From Desulfomicrobium baculatum DSM 4028 (GTDB lineage Bacteria > Desulfobacterota > Desulfovibrionia > Desulfovibrionales > Desulfomicrobiaceae), in NCBI RefSeq assembly GCF_000023225.1, contig NC_013173.1, positions 3,784,501 through 3,848,500 of the forward strand: a stretch of 64,000 nt of DNA, written 5' to 3'. The notes beneath the pieces were generated by a model. The model made no database searches and was not told where the DNA came from. It saw only the letters and a program-made list of their open reading frames with translations. Positions 9,970-19,653 of the stretch are shown here, piece after piece. Each line of letters starts with the position of its first letter. Position 1 is the first letter of the stretch. The translations under genes and the position numbers were made by a program.

Positions 9970-11079
9970 ATGTTCGATAGACGACTCATATTTCATATCA
10001 ACTGGGGCCTTTTGAGCCTGACCGCGATCCTTTTTTGCGTCGGGGTCATGAATCTGTATTCGGCCAGCACTCTGCGCCTTGCTTCCGGTCTGGAAATCGA
10101 CACGTACTTCAACAAGCAATTGCTTTGGGGCGGAGTCGGGCTGTGCGTCATGACGGCGCTGGTGCTGGTTGATTACCGTCATTTGAAGTCCATTTCGTGG
10201 CCTTTTTTCATCCTCTGCCTGATTCTTCTGCTCGGGGTCAGCGTCGCCGGCAAAACCATTTACGGAGCCAAAAGATGGCTTGATCTCGGTTTTTTCAATC
10301 TCCAGCCTACGGAATTGACTAAAATTGCGGTTCTGATTCTTGGCGCCAGACTGATGGCCCGCATGGAGGGAAAACTGGGCTGGCTCAACCTGGGCAAGGC
10401 GCTTCTTGTCGGCCTGGTGCCGGCGGCTCTGGTCGTCAAGCAGCCGGATCTTGGTTCGGCTTTGAACATCCTGCTCATTTTGGGGGGCATGGTTCTCTTC
10501 AAAGGCGTCACCGGTTCCGTGTTCAGGGTTTTGGTCATCGTGTTGCCGGTCATGGTCCCATTCGGCTGGTTTTTTCTGCACGACTACCAAAAGCAGCGCA
10601 TTATGACTTTTCTTGACCCGGGAAACGATCCGCTAGGGGCCGGGTACCATATCATTCAGTCCCAGATCGCAATCGGTTCGGGGGGCTTCTGGGGCAAGGG
10701 CTTCCTGGAAGGCACCCAGAGTCAGCTGCGGTTCCTGCCGGAAAAGCATACGGATTTTGCCTTCGCCGTGTTCGGCGAAGAGTGGGGGTTCTTCGGGGCC
10801 ATGATCCTGCTCATCACTTTCTGCGCATTTCTCTACCAGATTTACATTGTGACCATGGAAGCAAAGGATGACTTCGGAAGCTACCTCGCTGCGGGGGTCT
10901 TCTTTTATTTCTTTTGGCAAATTCTCATCAATATCGGCATGGTGCTCGGCATAATGCCTGTCGTCGGGATTCCGTTGCCCTTCATCAGCTATGGCGGCAG
11001 CGCGTCCGTGGTCAATTTTTGCATGATCGGGCTCGTCCTGAACGTGGCCATGCGCCGTTTCGTTTTCAAGAAAGGTTGA
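9970..11079 (+). CDS. rodA: Lipid II polymerase RodA
   Basis: SEDS-family peptidoglycan glycosyltransferase, 369 residues with about ten membrane segments, partner of the PBP2 encoded just upstream. Family landmarks are QPDLGSALNI in the middle and the C-terminal GIPLPFISYGGS signature. The ATG at 9970 follows CAGGAAAAG 12 bases after the mrdA stop. It is the last gene of the mre operon. No clear terminator follows before the atp promoter region. Confidence 0.95.
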   Translation: MFDRRLIFHINWGLLSLTAILFCVGVMNLYSASTLRLASGLEIDTYFNKQLLWGGVGLCVMTALVLVDYRHLKSISWPFFILCLILLLGVSVAGKTIYGAKRWLDLGFFNLQPTELTKIAVLILGARLMARMEGKLGWLNLGKALLVGLVPAALVVKQPDLGSALNILLILGGMVLFKGVTGSVFRVLVIVLPVMVPFGWFFLHDYQKQRIMTFLDPGNDPLGAGYHIIQSQIAIGSGGFWGKGFLEGTQSQLRFLPEKHTDFAFAVFGEEWGFFGAMILLITFCAFLYQIYIVTMEAKDDFGSYLAAGVFFYFFWQILINIGMVLGIMPVVGIPLPFISYGGSASVVNFCMIGLVLNVAMRRFVFKKG

Positions 11080-11273
11080 TTCTTTTTATTCGCGGTTTTC
11101 GCGGGTCTGAATTTTATTCGGTTGCGCATGCGTAAGAAGGCGTGGTTGCGGCGTGCGCGGCCGCCCATTTTTCTTCGAACAGAAAAGCGCGAGCTAGACA
11201 CGTGAAATTCCGAACAAACTACGAAAACCCATGCCATGCCAATCATTTTGATGATGCTTTGTCCAAAAAGATT

Positions 11274-11302
11274 TTGACACGAAAATGGGAATCAGATAGA
11301 GG
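11274..11302 (+). promoter_or_regulatory. Candidate promoter of the atp operon
   Basis: A perfect -35 hexamer TTGACA (11274-11279) lies 74 bases before atpF'. The best-spaced -10 (17 bases) is TAGAGG, which is poor, so only the -35 box is convincing. The 268-base rodA-atpF' interval shows no other gene. Confidence 0.45.
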
Positions 11303-11347
11303 CCCTGTGACTTTGAACAAAAATTCACAACCTATTTAGGGGGCGGC

Positions 11348-11770
11348 ATGATTGATCTAGATTACACTTTTTTTGTTCAGCTCGTGAACTTTATGGTCAT
11401 CCTGACGGTCTTGAATTTGATCCTGTACCGTCCCATCCGGGGGATCATCAAGAAACGGGCCGAGGTCATGAGCCAAAAGCTGGGAACCATCGAGGATTTC
11501 GCTGCCAAGGCGGAAGCCAAACTTGAGAGCTACAAGGTCGCATTGAGTGGAGCCCGGGTCGAGGCTCAGCAGTTGCGTGTGACCTTGAAGGCCGAAGGTG
11601 TCGCGGTCGAGTCTTCCGTTTTGGCCGAAGCCGGTGCCGAGGCCGCCGAAAAGGTCGCCGCCGCCCGAAAGGAGATCGACGGTCAGAAGCAGACAGCCCT
11701 CAAGGCTCTGCGCGGAGAAGTCTCCACCTATGCCAAGAATGTCGCCGACAAGGTGCTGAGCAAGGCATAA
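11348..11770 (+). CDS. atpF': ATP synthase Fo subunit b'
   Basis: Second-type b subunit of the peripheral stalk, 140 residues: one membrane helix (about 8-27) then a charged, alanine-rich coiled coil. It pairs with the b subunit encoded next. A strong AGGGGG precedes the ATG by about 5 bases. The presence of paired b' and b genes is usual in Desulfovibrionales, cyanobacteria and some other groups. As first gene of the operon it is followed only by stator and F1 genes; the a and c subunit genes (atpB, atpE) are not in this window. Confidence 0.9.
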   Translation: MIDLDYTFFVQLVNFMVILTVLNLILYRPIRGIIKKRAEVMSQKLGTIEDFAAKAEAKLESYKVALSGARVEAQQLRVTLKAEGVAVESSVLAEAGAEAAEKVAAARKEIDGQKQTALKALRGEVSTYAKNVADKVLSKA

Positions 11771-11831
11771 CGGACCGGGGATTTTTCTTGTGTGTCATAG
11801 ATTTACTTTTTCATATAAGGAGGGCGGAATT

Positions 11832-12401
11832 TTGAAAAAGTTCAAGACTGTCGGATTGGTGACGGCAGCACTGGTTCTCTGCGCGGCGATAGCTTTCGCC
11901 AGCGACGGAGAGGGTGGAGGGCACAACAAGCTGCTCGACCTTCTCTTTCGCGTAATCAATTTCGGCATTGTCGCGTTCTTGGTCTATAAGTTCGCGGGCA
12001 AGCGCATCGCGGACATGTTGTCCGGGCGCAGCAAGCAGATCGAGACGGACCTTGCCGATCTCGACGAGCGCAAGGAAGATGCCGAGAAGCGTCTGCTCGA
12101 AGTTGAAGCGAGTATCGCCAATCTTGAGGCCGAAAAAGCCAAGATTCTGGAAGACGCGAAGGCTCAGGGCGAAGCCATGCGTCAGGCGATTGTCGACAAG
12201 GCGGAGGTCCAGGCTGCGCAGATCAGAGCCCAGGCTGAAGTTTCGGCGGCCCAGGAAGCAAAGTTGGCCATTGACGCCATCCGCGAAGAACTGGCCGAAA
12301 AGATTACCGCTGCTGCTGAAGATCTTGTCAAGAAGCAGCTCAAGAAGAAAGATCACGAAGATTTGGTCAACGAATATCTTAAAAAGGTGGTGCTCAATTG
12401 A
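11832..12401 (+). CDS. atpF: ATP synthase Fo subunit b
   Basis: Peripheral stalk b subunit, 189 residues. I choose the TTG at 11832, since AAGGAGGG sits 7 bases upstream (11817-11824); an in-frame ATG at 11790 has no such site and would lie 5' of it. The N-terminus looks like a cleavable signal peptide (KKFKTVGL, hydrophobic core, then AFA-S at about 20-24), followed by a Gly-rich linker and a membrane helix (about 37-55) and a long coiled coil. A signal-like extension on b is known in related bacteria. The stop overlaps the atpH start as TTGA. Confidence 0.92.
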   Translation: MKKFKTVGLVTAALVLCAAIAFASDGEGGGHNKLLDLLFRVINFGIVAFLVYKFAGKRIADMLSGRSKQIETDLADLDERKEDAEKRLLEVEASIANLEAEKAKILEDAKAQGEAMRQAIVDKAEVQAAQIRAQAEVSAAQEAKLAIDAIREELAEKITAAAEDLVKKQLKKKDHEDLVNEYLKKVVLN

Positions 12402-12952
12402 CTGGGAATATCGTAGCAAGACGGTATGCCAAGGCGTTGTTCGCCGTTGCGCAGGCGCAGTCCGATAAGGGCTCGATGGCGCAATACGGTGCCGACTTGG
12501 CAAGGCTGGCTGGACTCCTGGAGAATGCGCCTGAGCTCACGAAGATCTTCCGCAACCCAATTTTTGGCGTGGAAGAAAAGAGAGGGGTAATCAATAAAAT
12601 TCTGGAAAAGGTCGCACCTTGCGCCATGGTCCGGAATTTTTGTCTGCTTCTGGCGGACAAGAACAGATTGTCTTTTCTCCCCGAGATCAACGCATCTTAT
12701 GGTACGCTTTTGGATTCAGCCCAGGGTGTTCTTCGCGGCAAGCTGGTGACGGCTGTAAAGCTCTCCGACGTTGTGCAGAAGAACGTTGTCGATAAATTGC
12801 AAAAAGAGTCGGGCCAGACGGTGGTCCTTGATTACGAAGTGGATCAGGAGATTATTGGCGGGCTTATGCTCAAGATCGGGGACAAGATCCTGGACGCCAG
12901 TATTCGCGCTCAGCTGCAAATTTTGAAAGAAAATATCAAAAGGGGTGAGTAG
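12398..12952 (+). CDS. atpH: ATP synthase F1 subunit delta
   Basis: Delta subunit (OSCP equivalent), 184 residues, joining the b/b' stalk to the top of the alpha-beta hexamer. The N-terminal pattern [10 protein letters not shown] and the C-terminal [20 protein letters not shown] segment are typical. It starts with TTG, overlapping the atpF stop by 4 bases, which implies coupled translation. Confidence 0.94.
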   Translation: MTGNIVARRYAKALFAVAQAQSDKGSMAQYGADLARLAGLLENAPELTKIFRNPIFGVEEKRGVINKILEKVAPCAMVRNFCLLLADKNRLSFLPEINASYGTLLDSAQGVLRGKLVTAVKLSDVVQKNVVDKLQKESGQTVVLDYEVDQEIIGGLMLKIGDKILDASIRAQLQILKENIKRGE

Positions 12953-12957
12953 AGGCT

Positions 12958-14466
12958 ATGCAGATCAAAGCAGAAGAAATTAGCCAGATCATCGAAGGCC
13001 AGATCAAGAATTACGAGAAAAAGGTCGAGATGAGCGAGACTGGCGTGGTCCTGTCGGTAGGTGACGGTATCGCCCGCGTTTACGGCTGCGAAAACGCGAT
13101 GGCCATGGAACTCCTCGAGTTCCCCGGTAACGTCATGGGAATGGTCCTTAACCTTGAAGAAGATTCCGTTGGTGTCGCCCTTCTCGGTGAGACCGAGCAC
13201 ATCAAGGAAGGCGACATCGTCAAACGTACGGGCCGGATTTTCCAGGTTCCCGTCGGCGACGCGGTCATGGGCCGTGTCATCGACCCCTTGGGCAATCCCA
13301 TCGACGGTCTCGGACCGATCCAGACGGATCTGTTCCGTAACGTTGAAATCAAGGCTCCCGGCATCATCGCCCGTAAGTCGGTACATGAGCCGATGTACAC
13401 CGGTCTGAAGGCCATCGACGCGATGACGCCCATCGGCCGCGGACAGCGCGAACTCATCATTGGCGACCGTCAGGTCGGCAAGACCGCTGTCGGCGTCGAC
13501 GCCATCATCGCCCAGAAGAACAGCGACATCCATTGTTTCTACGTCGCCATCGGCCAGAAGCGTTCCACCGTTGCCCAGGTTGTTGAGGCCCTTCGTCAGA
13601 ACGGCGCTCTGGAATACACGACCGTCATCTCCTCCACCGCCTCCGAGCCGGCGCCGCTGCAGTTCATCGCTGCCTACTGCGGATGCACCATGGCGGAGTT
13701 CTACCGTGACAACGGCAAGCACGCCCTGATTGTTTATGACGATCTGTCCAAGCAGGCTGTGGCCTACCGCCAGATGTCCCTGTTGCTGCGCCGCCCTCCG
13801 GGACGCGAAGCTTTCCCCGGCGACGTTTTCTACCTCCACTCCCGCCTGCTGGAGCGCTCCTGCAAGGTCAACGACAAGCTGGGCGCCGGTTCCCTGACCG
13901 CCCTGCCGGTCATCGAGACCCAGGCCGGCGACGTGTCCGCGTACATCCCGACCAACGTTATCTCCATCACCGACGGCCAGGTCTATCTTGAGCCCAACCT
14001 GTTCATGGCCGGCATCCGTCCCGCCATCAACGTTGGTCTGTCCGTATCCCGAGTCGGCGGCGCGGCCCAGATCAAGGCCATGAAGAAGGTTGCCGGTACG
14101 CTGCGTCTCGACCTTGCCCAGTATCGCGAACTGGCCGCTTTTGCGCAGTTCGGTTCCGACCTGGACAAGGCCACCAAGACCAAGCTGACCCGAGGCGAGC
14201 GCCTGGTCGAACTGCTCAAGCAGCCCCAGTACAAGCCTATGGTCGTCGAAGAGCAGGTTTCCGTTCTTTACGCAGGCACCCGCGGATTCCTTGATGACGT
14301 AGCCGTTACTGACGCCATCCGCTTCGGTGAAGAACTGGTTGAGTTCATGCGCAATCAGAAATCCGACATCCTGGCTGAAATCGTTCAGACCAAGGATCTT
14401 GGCAGTGAAACCGAAAAGAAACTGGCTGATGCGATCAATGAGTTCAAAGCCGGTTTTAAAGCCTAG
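12958..14466 (+). CDS. atpA: ATP synthase F1 subunit alpha
   Basis: Non-catalytic nucleotide-binding subunit of the F1 head, 502 residues, the usual length. The Walker A motif GDRQVGKT lies near residue 170 and the conserved VSRVGGAAQ segment near 363-371. It starts 5 bases after atpH with a GAG-rich ribosome site (GGTGAGTAGAGG). Codon use is strongly biased toward C/G-ending codons, as expected for a highly expressed gene. Confidence 0.98.
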   Translation: MQIKAEEISQIIEGQIKNYEKKVEMSETGVVLSVGDGIARVYGCENAMAMELLEFPGNVMGMVLNLEEDSVGVALLGETEHIKEGDIVKRTGRIFQVPVGDAVMGRVIDPLGNPIDGLGPIQTDLFRNVEIKAPGIIARKSVHEPMYTGLKAIDAMTPIGRGQRELIIGDRQVGKTAVGVDAIIAQKNSDIHCFYVAIGQKRSTVAQVVEALRQNGALEYTTVISSTASEPAPLQFIAAYCGCTMAEFYRDNGKHALIVYDDLSKQAVAYRQMSLLLRRPPGREAFPGDVFYLHSRLLERSCKVNDKLGAGSLTALPVIETQAGDVSAYIPTNVISITDGQVYLEPNLFMAGIRPAINVGLSVSRVGGAAQIKAMKKVAGTLRLDLAQYRELAAFAQFGSDLDKATKTKLTRGERLVELLKQPQYKPMVVEEQVSVLYAGTRGFLDDVAVTDAIRFGEELVEFMRNQKSDILAEIVQTKDLGSETEKKLADAINEFKAGFKA

Positions 14467-14486
14467 GATCGTTTAAGGAGTCTTAA

Positions 14487-15359
14487 ATGGCATCACTCAG
14501 GGACATTCAGAATAAAATCGTCGGTGTAAAGAAGACCAAGCAGATTACGAAAGCGATGAACATGGTCGCTTCCGCAAAGCTGCGCGGTGCTCAGGGTCGC
14601 ATCGAGCGCTTTCGTCCCTATGCTGATAAGTTCAATGACATTCTTATCGATCTGGCTTCCCGCGCCGACGCCAGCGCGCATCCCTTGCTTGAAAAGCGCG
14701 AGGTCATTCAGAACATCGGAATTGTACTGGTGACATCGGACAAAGGGTTGTGCGGCAGTTTCAACGCGAACTTGTGCAACGCCGCCAACAGGCTGGCCAA
14801 GCAGAAGGAAGCAGAAGGCAAGACGGTCAAGTTTATCTGCATTGGAAAGAAAGGCAGAGACTTCATCCGCAAGACGAAATTCGAGATTACTACCGCTTAC
14901 GCTGAAAACATGACACACTTTGATTTTCAGTTGGCAAGCGAAACAGGAAATCTCGTCATTGACGGATATCTCTCTGGGCAATTTGACGAGGTGCACATTG
15001 TTTACGGAAAATTCGTAAACATCGCCAGGCAGGAAGCGACATCGTCGCAGATTCTCCCCGCCGAAACGCCCGAAGTGGAGGCCCCGGCCGGCGCTTCGAG
15101 CGAATACATCTTCGAGCCGTCAGTGGAAGGTCTTTTGGCCGAGCTGCTGCCCAGGTATGTGAAGGTTCAGATGTACCGCGGCCTGCTCGACACGTCGGCC
15201 AGTGAGCACGCAGCTCGCATGTCGGCCATGGATAACGCGACAAAGAACTGCGACGAAATGGTCGGCAGCCTGACTAAAGTCTACAACAAGGCGCGCCAGT
15301 CAAGTATCACCACCCAATTAATGGACATCGTAGGCGGTGCCGAGGCACTGAAAGGATAA
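14487..15359 (+). CDS. atpG: ATP synthase F1 subunit gamma
   Basis: Central rotor shaft, 290 residues. The N-terminal IQNKIVGVKKTKQITKAM segment and the C-terminal RQSSITTQLMDIVGGAEAL helix form the coiled coil that turns inside the alpha-beta hexamer. A segment near 195-205 (EVEAPAGAS) looks like a surface loop variable in the family. Start ATG follows AAGGAG at 14475-14480. Confidence 0.97.
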   Translation: MASLRDIQNKIVGVKKTKQITKAMNMVASAKLRGAQGRIERFRPYADKFNDILIDLASRADASAHPLLEKREVIQNIGIVLVTSDKGLCGSFNANLCNAANRLAKQKEAEGKTVKFICIGKKGRDFIRKTKFEITTAYAENMTHFDFQLASETGNLVIDGYLSGQFDEVHIVYGKFVNIARQEATSSQILPAETPEVEAPAGASSEYIFEPSVEGLLAELLPRYVKVQMYRGLLDTSASEHAARMSAMDNATKNCDEMVGSLTKVYNKARQSSITTQLMDIVGGAEALKG

Positions 15360-15369
15360 GGGGGCATAA

Positions 15370-16782
<1,413 letters not shown>

Positions 16783-16803
16783 TTCTTGCTCTGGGGTATT
16801 GAT

Positions 16804-17232
16804 ATGGCTAAAACAATTACGCTTGAAATAGTGACACCAGACAAGATGGTGCTCAAGGAAGAGGTCGATTATGTCGGCGCTCCCGGCATCAATGGCGAAT
16901 TCGGTGTCCTGCCCAATCATATCCCGTTTCTCTCTGCACTTGGTATCGGGAGCCTTTACTACAAACTCAACGGCAAGAAATACTTTGTTTTTGTTGCCGG
17001 CGGTTTTGCTGAAGTCTCCCCTGCAAAGGTGACGGTTCTTGCCGAAGTAGCGGAAAGAGCTGAAGACATCGATCTGGAAAGAGCTCGCAGAGCTCAGGAC
17101 AGAGCCGAGCAGCGCACCAAACAGCAACAGGAGAAATTGGATCACGCAGCCGTGCAGGCTGCATTGGCCAGAGCACTTCATCGCATGAAATGCCGACAGA
17201 ATGCTGTAAGTGAAGGCACTTGCCGCATGTAA
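16804..17232 (+). CDS. atpC: ATP synthase F1 subunit epsilon
   Basis: Epsilon subunit, 142 residues from the ATG at 16804; an in-frame TTG at 16786 is a less likely start because the conserved N-terminus is [12 protein letters not shown]. The beta-sandwich domain contains [12 protein letters not shown] and the C-terminal two-helix domain (about 90-142) that can inhibit ATP hydrolysis is present. It ends the operon at a strong terminator. Confidence 0.95.
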   Translation: MAKTITLEIVTPDKMVLKEEVDYVGAPGINGEFGVLPNHIPFLSALGIGSLYYKLNGKKYFVFVAGGFAEVSPAKVTVLAEVAERAEDIDLERARRAQDRAEQRTKQQQEKLDHAAVQAALARALHRMKCRQNAVSEGTCRM

Positions 17233-17258
17233 TGACCGCAGATTCAGTTATTATGAAA

Positions 17259-17289
17259 AGCAGGCTCCCCGGAGCCTGCTTTTTTTTTG
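17259..17289 (+). terminator. Intrinsic terminator of the atp operon
   Basis: AGCAGGCTCC and GGAGCCTGCT form a perfect 10-bp stem around a CC loop, followed by nine T residues. It is the strongest single-strand terminator in the window and cleanly ends atpF'-atpC transcription. Confidence 0.93.
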
Positions 17290-17316
17290 AGCATTGAATC
17301 TTGAGAATAATATAAT
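17287..17316 (+). promoter_or_regulatory. Candidate promoter for the glmU unit
   Basis: TTGAGC (17287-17292) and a perfect TATAAT (17311-17316) are separated by 18 bases, directly after the atp terminator. Transcription would begin near 17323 and leave a leader of about 145 bases before glmU. Confidence 0.6.
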
Positions 17317-17467
17317 ATCTCGATATCAAATATTAAGATTTTTGCGTGGTCGAAGAAATTGGCACTCGCATTGTTTTAATGAGCCGTCTCCTTGGCCGAC
17401 AGGCTGGAAAATTGGGTGAGCCTTATTGTGCGGGAAGGAGCTGAAATCATCTTTTTTGAGGATAATC

Positions 17468-18850
17468 ATGAAGCCAGAATTAGGATATGTTATCTTGGCA
17501 GCCGGAAAAGGCACGCGCATGCACTCTGATTCACCGAAAGTTTTGCATCAGGTTTTGGGAAAGCCCCTGCTTGGCTATGTTTACGACGCGCTGACGCATG
17601 TCCCGCCAACCCAGGTCTGGACCGTGATCGGCTTTCAGGCTGAAAAGGTGCAAGACTGCTTTTTGGGTCAGCAGGGGCAGTTTGTCCTTCAGGACGAGCA
17701 GCTTGGCACAGGTCATGCCGTGATGCTCGCCTGGCCGCATGTTGCCGCGAGTGGGATTTCCCATCTTTGCGTGCTGAACGGTGATACTCCGCATGTACCA
17801 ACAGAAGCCATTTCTAATTTAGTCGATTTATGCGCGGCCCAAAACGCGGGCATGGGCATGCTGACGTTGCATCTTGAGAATCCTTTTGGCTACGGACGGG
17901 TCATCCGCAACGCAGACAACTGCGTAGAGCGGGTCGTGGAAGAAAAGGATTTCGTTGCAGCTGACCATGGCGGTGAGGTCTGCGAGGTCAATTCCGGGGT
18001 GTATGTGTTCGATGTGACGCGCTGCGGGCCGCTATTCGAGAAGATGGACCGCAATAACGCCCAGCAGGAATATTATCTCACACAGATGATCGCCATCTGC
18101 GCTGCCGAGGGATTGCCTGTGGTTGGATTGCCTTTTGCCGGCTCGGAGCTGTTGCGGGGCATCAATTCGCCGCGAGAGTTGGTTCGGTTTGAAGAATCGC
18201 TGCGCTTGCAGATCGTGGACAATTTGCTGGATTCCGGTGTCATCCTGCGCAACAGCGAGTCGATATACATCGGGCCCGACGTTGCCGTCGCTCCCGGCGC
18301 TGAAATAATGGGACCGTGCGAAATATACGGATGCTCGCGAATTGAGCGCGGGGCGTCCATCTCTTCGCATTGCTGGATCAAGGATTCTGTTCTTGGTCCT
18401 TGCCAAGTGAAATCCTTTTCTCATATTGAAGGTTCTCACATCCGGGCCGGAGCCAGCGTAGGTCCGTACGGACGGATACGACCCGGGTCCGATATCGGGG
18501 AAGATGCGCGCGTGGGCAACTTCGTCGAGGTCAAGAAATCCGTGCTGCATGCCGGTGCCAAGGCGGGCCATCTTTCCTATCTGGGCGATAGCGACATTGG
18601 TCCCGGAGTGAATATCGGCGCAGGAACCATCACCTGCAATTATGACGGGGCCAGGAAGCACCGCACGGAAATTCATGAGAACGCCTTTATCGGCAGCAAC
18701 ACGGCACTGGTCGCTCCCGTGGTCGTGGGTGCGGGCGCTCTTGTCGCCGCCGGTTCAGTGGTTACTAGAAATGTTCCTGATGGTGCCCTGTGCGTGGCCA
18801 GGGCCAGACAGTCGAATTTGGATCGCAAGAAAAAATCACCTCAATCCTAG
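17468..18850 (+). CDS. glmU: Bifunctional GlmU (GlcNAc-1-P uridyltransferase / GlcN-1-P acetyltransferase)
   Basis: Makes UDP-GlcNAc for peptidoglycan and lipid A in the cytoplasm. The protein is 460 residues. The N-terminal nucleotidyltransferase domain begins LAAGKGTRM; the C-terminal left-handed beta-helix acetyltransferase domain (about 245-450) carries hexapeptide repeats, the GHLSYLGD motif and NIGAGTITCNYDG. The ATG at 17468 matches the family N-terminus and has TGAGGA upstream; an in-frame start at 17426 would add 14 residues without family support. It opens a unit with the ZapB-like and ZapA genes. Confidence 0.95.
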   Translation: MKPELGYVILAAGKGTRMHSDSPKVLHQVLGKPLLGYVYDALTHVPPTQVWTVIGFQAEKVQDCFLGQQGQFVLQDEQLGTGHAVMLAWPHVAASGISHLCVLNGDTPHVPTEAISNLVDLCAAQNAGMGMLTLHLENPFGYGRVIRNADNCVERVVEEKDFVAADHGGEVCEVNSGVYVFDVTRCGPLFEKMDRNNAQQEYYLTQMIAICAAEGLPVVGLPFAGSELLRGINSPRELVRFEESLRLQIVDNLLDSGVILRNSESIYIGPDVAVAPGAEIMGPCEIYGCSRIERGASISSHCWIKDSVLGPCQVKSFSHIEGSHIRAGASVGPYGRIRPGSDIGEDARVGNFVEVKKSVLHAGAKAGHLSYLGDSDIGPGVNIGAGTITCNYDGARKHRTEIHENAFIGSNTALVAPVVVGAGALVAAGSVVTRNVPDGALCVARARQSNLDRKKKSPQS

Positions 18851-18858
18851 GATAACTT

Positions 18859-19038
18859 ATGGATATTCTTAATCAGCTGACAGAAAAAATAACGCTCCTG
18901 CTGGAGCGCCAGGAAGCATTGAAACTAGAGAATATGCAATTAAAGGAGTCTCTTGAGCAGGAACGCCAGACCAAGGAAGCCGTTCTGTCCAGGGTGGAAA
19001 ATATCTTGAACAGCCTGCAAGAGGTTGATAGAAACTAA
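18859..19038 (+). CDS. zapB: Small coiled-coil protein, ZapB-like
   Basis: A 59-residue protein (ATG 18859, TAA 19036-19038) that fits exactly between glmU (8 bases) and zapA (3 bases). It is almost entirely a heptad-type coiled coil rich in Leu, Glu, Gln and Lys, starting MDILNQLTEK and containing LLLERQEALKLEN. In Gammaproteobacteria ZapB is a small coiled-coil division protein that binds ZapA at the Z ring, and small ZapB/TIGR02449-type proteins occur next to zapA. The position beside zapA is the main argument. There is no strong ribosome site, so translation may be coupled to glmU. Confidence 0.72.
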   Translation: MDILNQLTEKITLLLERQEALKLENMQLKESLEQERQTKEAVLSRVENILNSLQEVDRN

Positions 19039-19041
19039 CTA

Positions 19042-19308
19042 ATGCCAGGATACAATTTGACAGTGCTCGGCCTCGATCTTTCCTTCGCGGCCGATGTCTC
19101 GCCCGAGCGGATTCACAAAGCTGTTGACCTGGTTCATCAGCGCTACAAGGATCTCGAAGGGCGGGTCAGTCACATGAGCAAGGAGCGGCTTTTGACATAC
19201 CTGGCGTTGAGTCTGGCCGACGATTATTTACATGATCAAGGGAAGATGTCGCAACTGGAAGGCACGTTGCAACAGCTTCTTACGAAGATAGATAGTCCTG
19301 AAGAATAG
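19042..19308 (+). CDS. zapA: Cell division protein ZapA
   Basis: An 88-residue FtsZ-ring stabiliser. The N-terminal beta segment Y-N-L-T-V-L-G followed by a helix with ALSLADDYL and a C-terminal coiled coil matches the ZapA family. It begins 3 bases after the ZapB-like gene and is followed within 10 bases by 6S RNA, the same gene order as zapA-ssrS in enterobacteria. Confidence 0.85.
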   Translation: MPGYNLTVLGLDLSFAADVSPERIHKAVDLVHQRYKDLEGRVSHMSKERLLTYLALSLADDYLHDQGKMSQLEGTLQQLLTKIDSPEE

Positions 19309-19315
19309 TGAACAA

Positions 19316-19494
19316 GTACCCTGGAGGGTCAGTGATTGGTGATGCGTTTTTGAGCCAATAAAGCGTACTAAGGGTAGCTTACAACGGTCTTGTGTGCACG
19401 CTTCGGACAACCGGAGAAGCCTGATGGACTGTAGCCAACCCCCTCTTAACTTAAGAGGTTCAAAATGATTCCCAACACTGCCTTCCGGGGCTTT
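19316..19494 (+). ncRNA. ssrS: 6S RNA
   Basis: About 178 bases directly after zapA. The closing stem pairs CCCTGGAGGGTCAGTG (19319-19334) with CACTGCCTTCCGGGG (19476-19490), about 15 pairs with a few G-U pairs and one bulge, and the interior holds a long partly single-stranded bubble plus an apical hairpin region. 6S RNA mimics an open promoter and sequesters sigma-70 RNA polymerase in stationary phase. The size, the long closing stem, the central bubble and the zapA neighbour all agree. The exact ends are estimates. No protein frame here is credible. Confidence 0.85.
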
Positions 19495-19653
19495 TAACTG
19501 GTTCGCCCCTTCCAAAAGCCAGTCTCTCATACCCTCCTTGCCGATCGTAATTAAGCGCTCGCGCTGTTGTCTCGTCGGTCCGATTTAAGGACAGGGACGA
19601 CATATCATGGTCGTTGCGCAGCCATCTTAAATATATTGTGCCAAGGAGTTTCC

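Noticed and set aside
19228-19530. Minus-strand frame of 100 codons over 6S RNA
   Set aside because: It is antisense to the 6S RNA and the zapA end, has no ribosome site, and its sequence reflects RNA stem structure.
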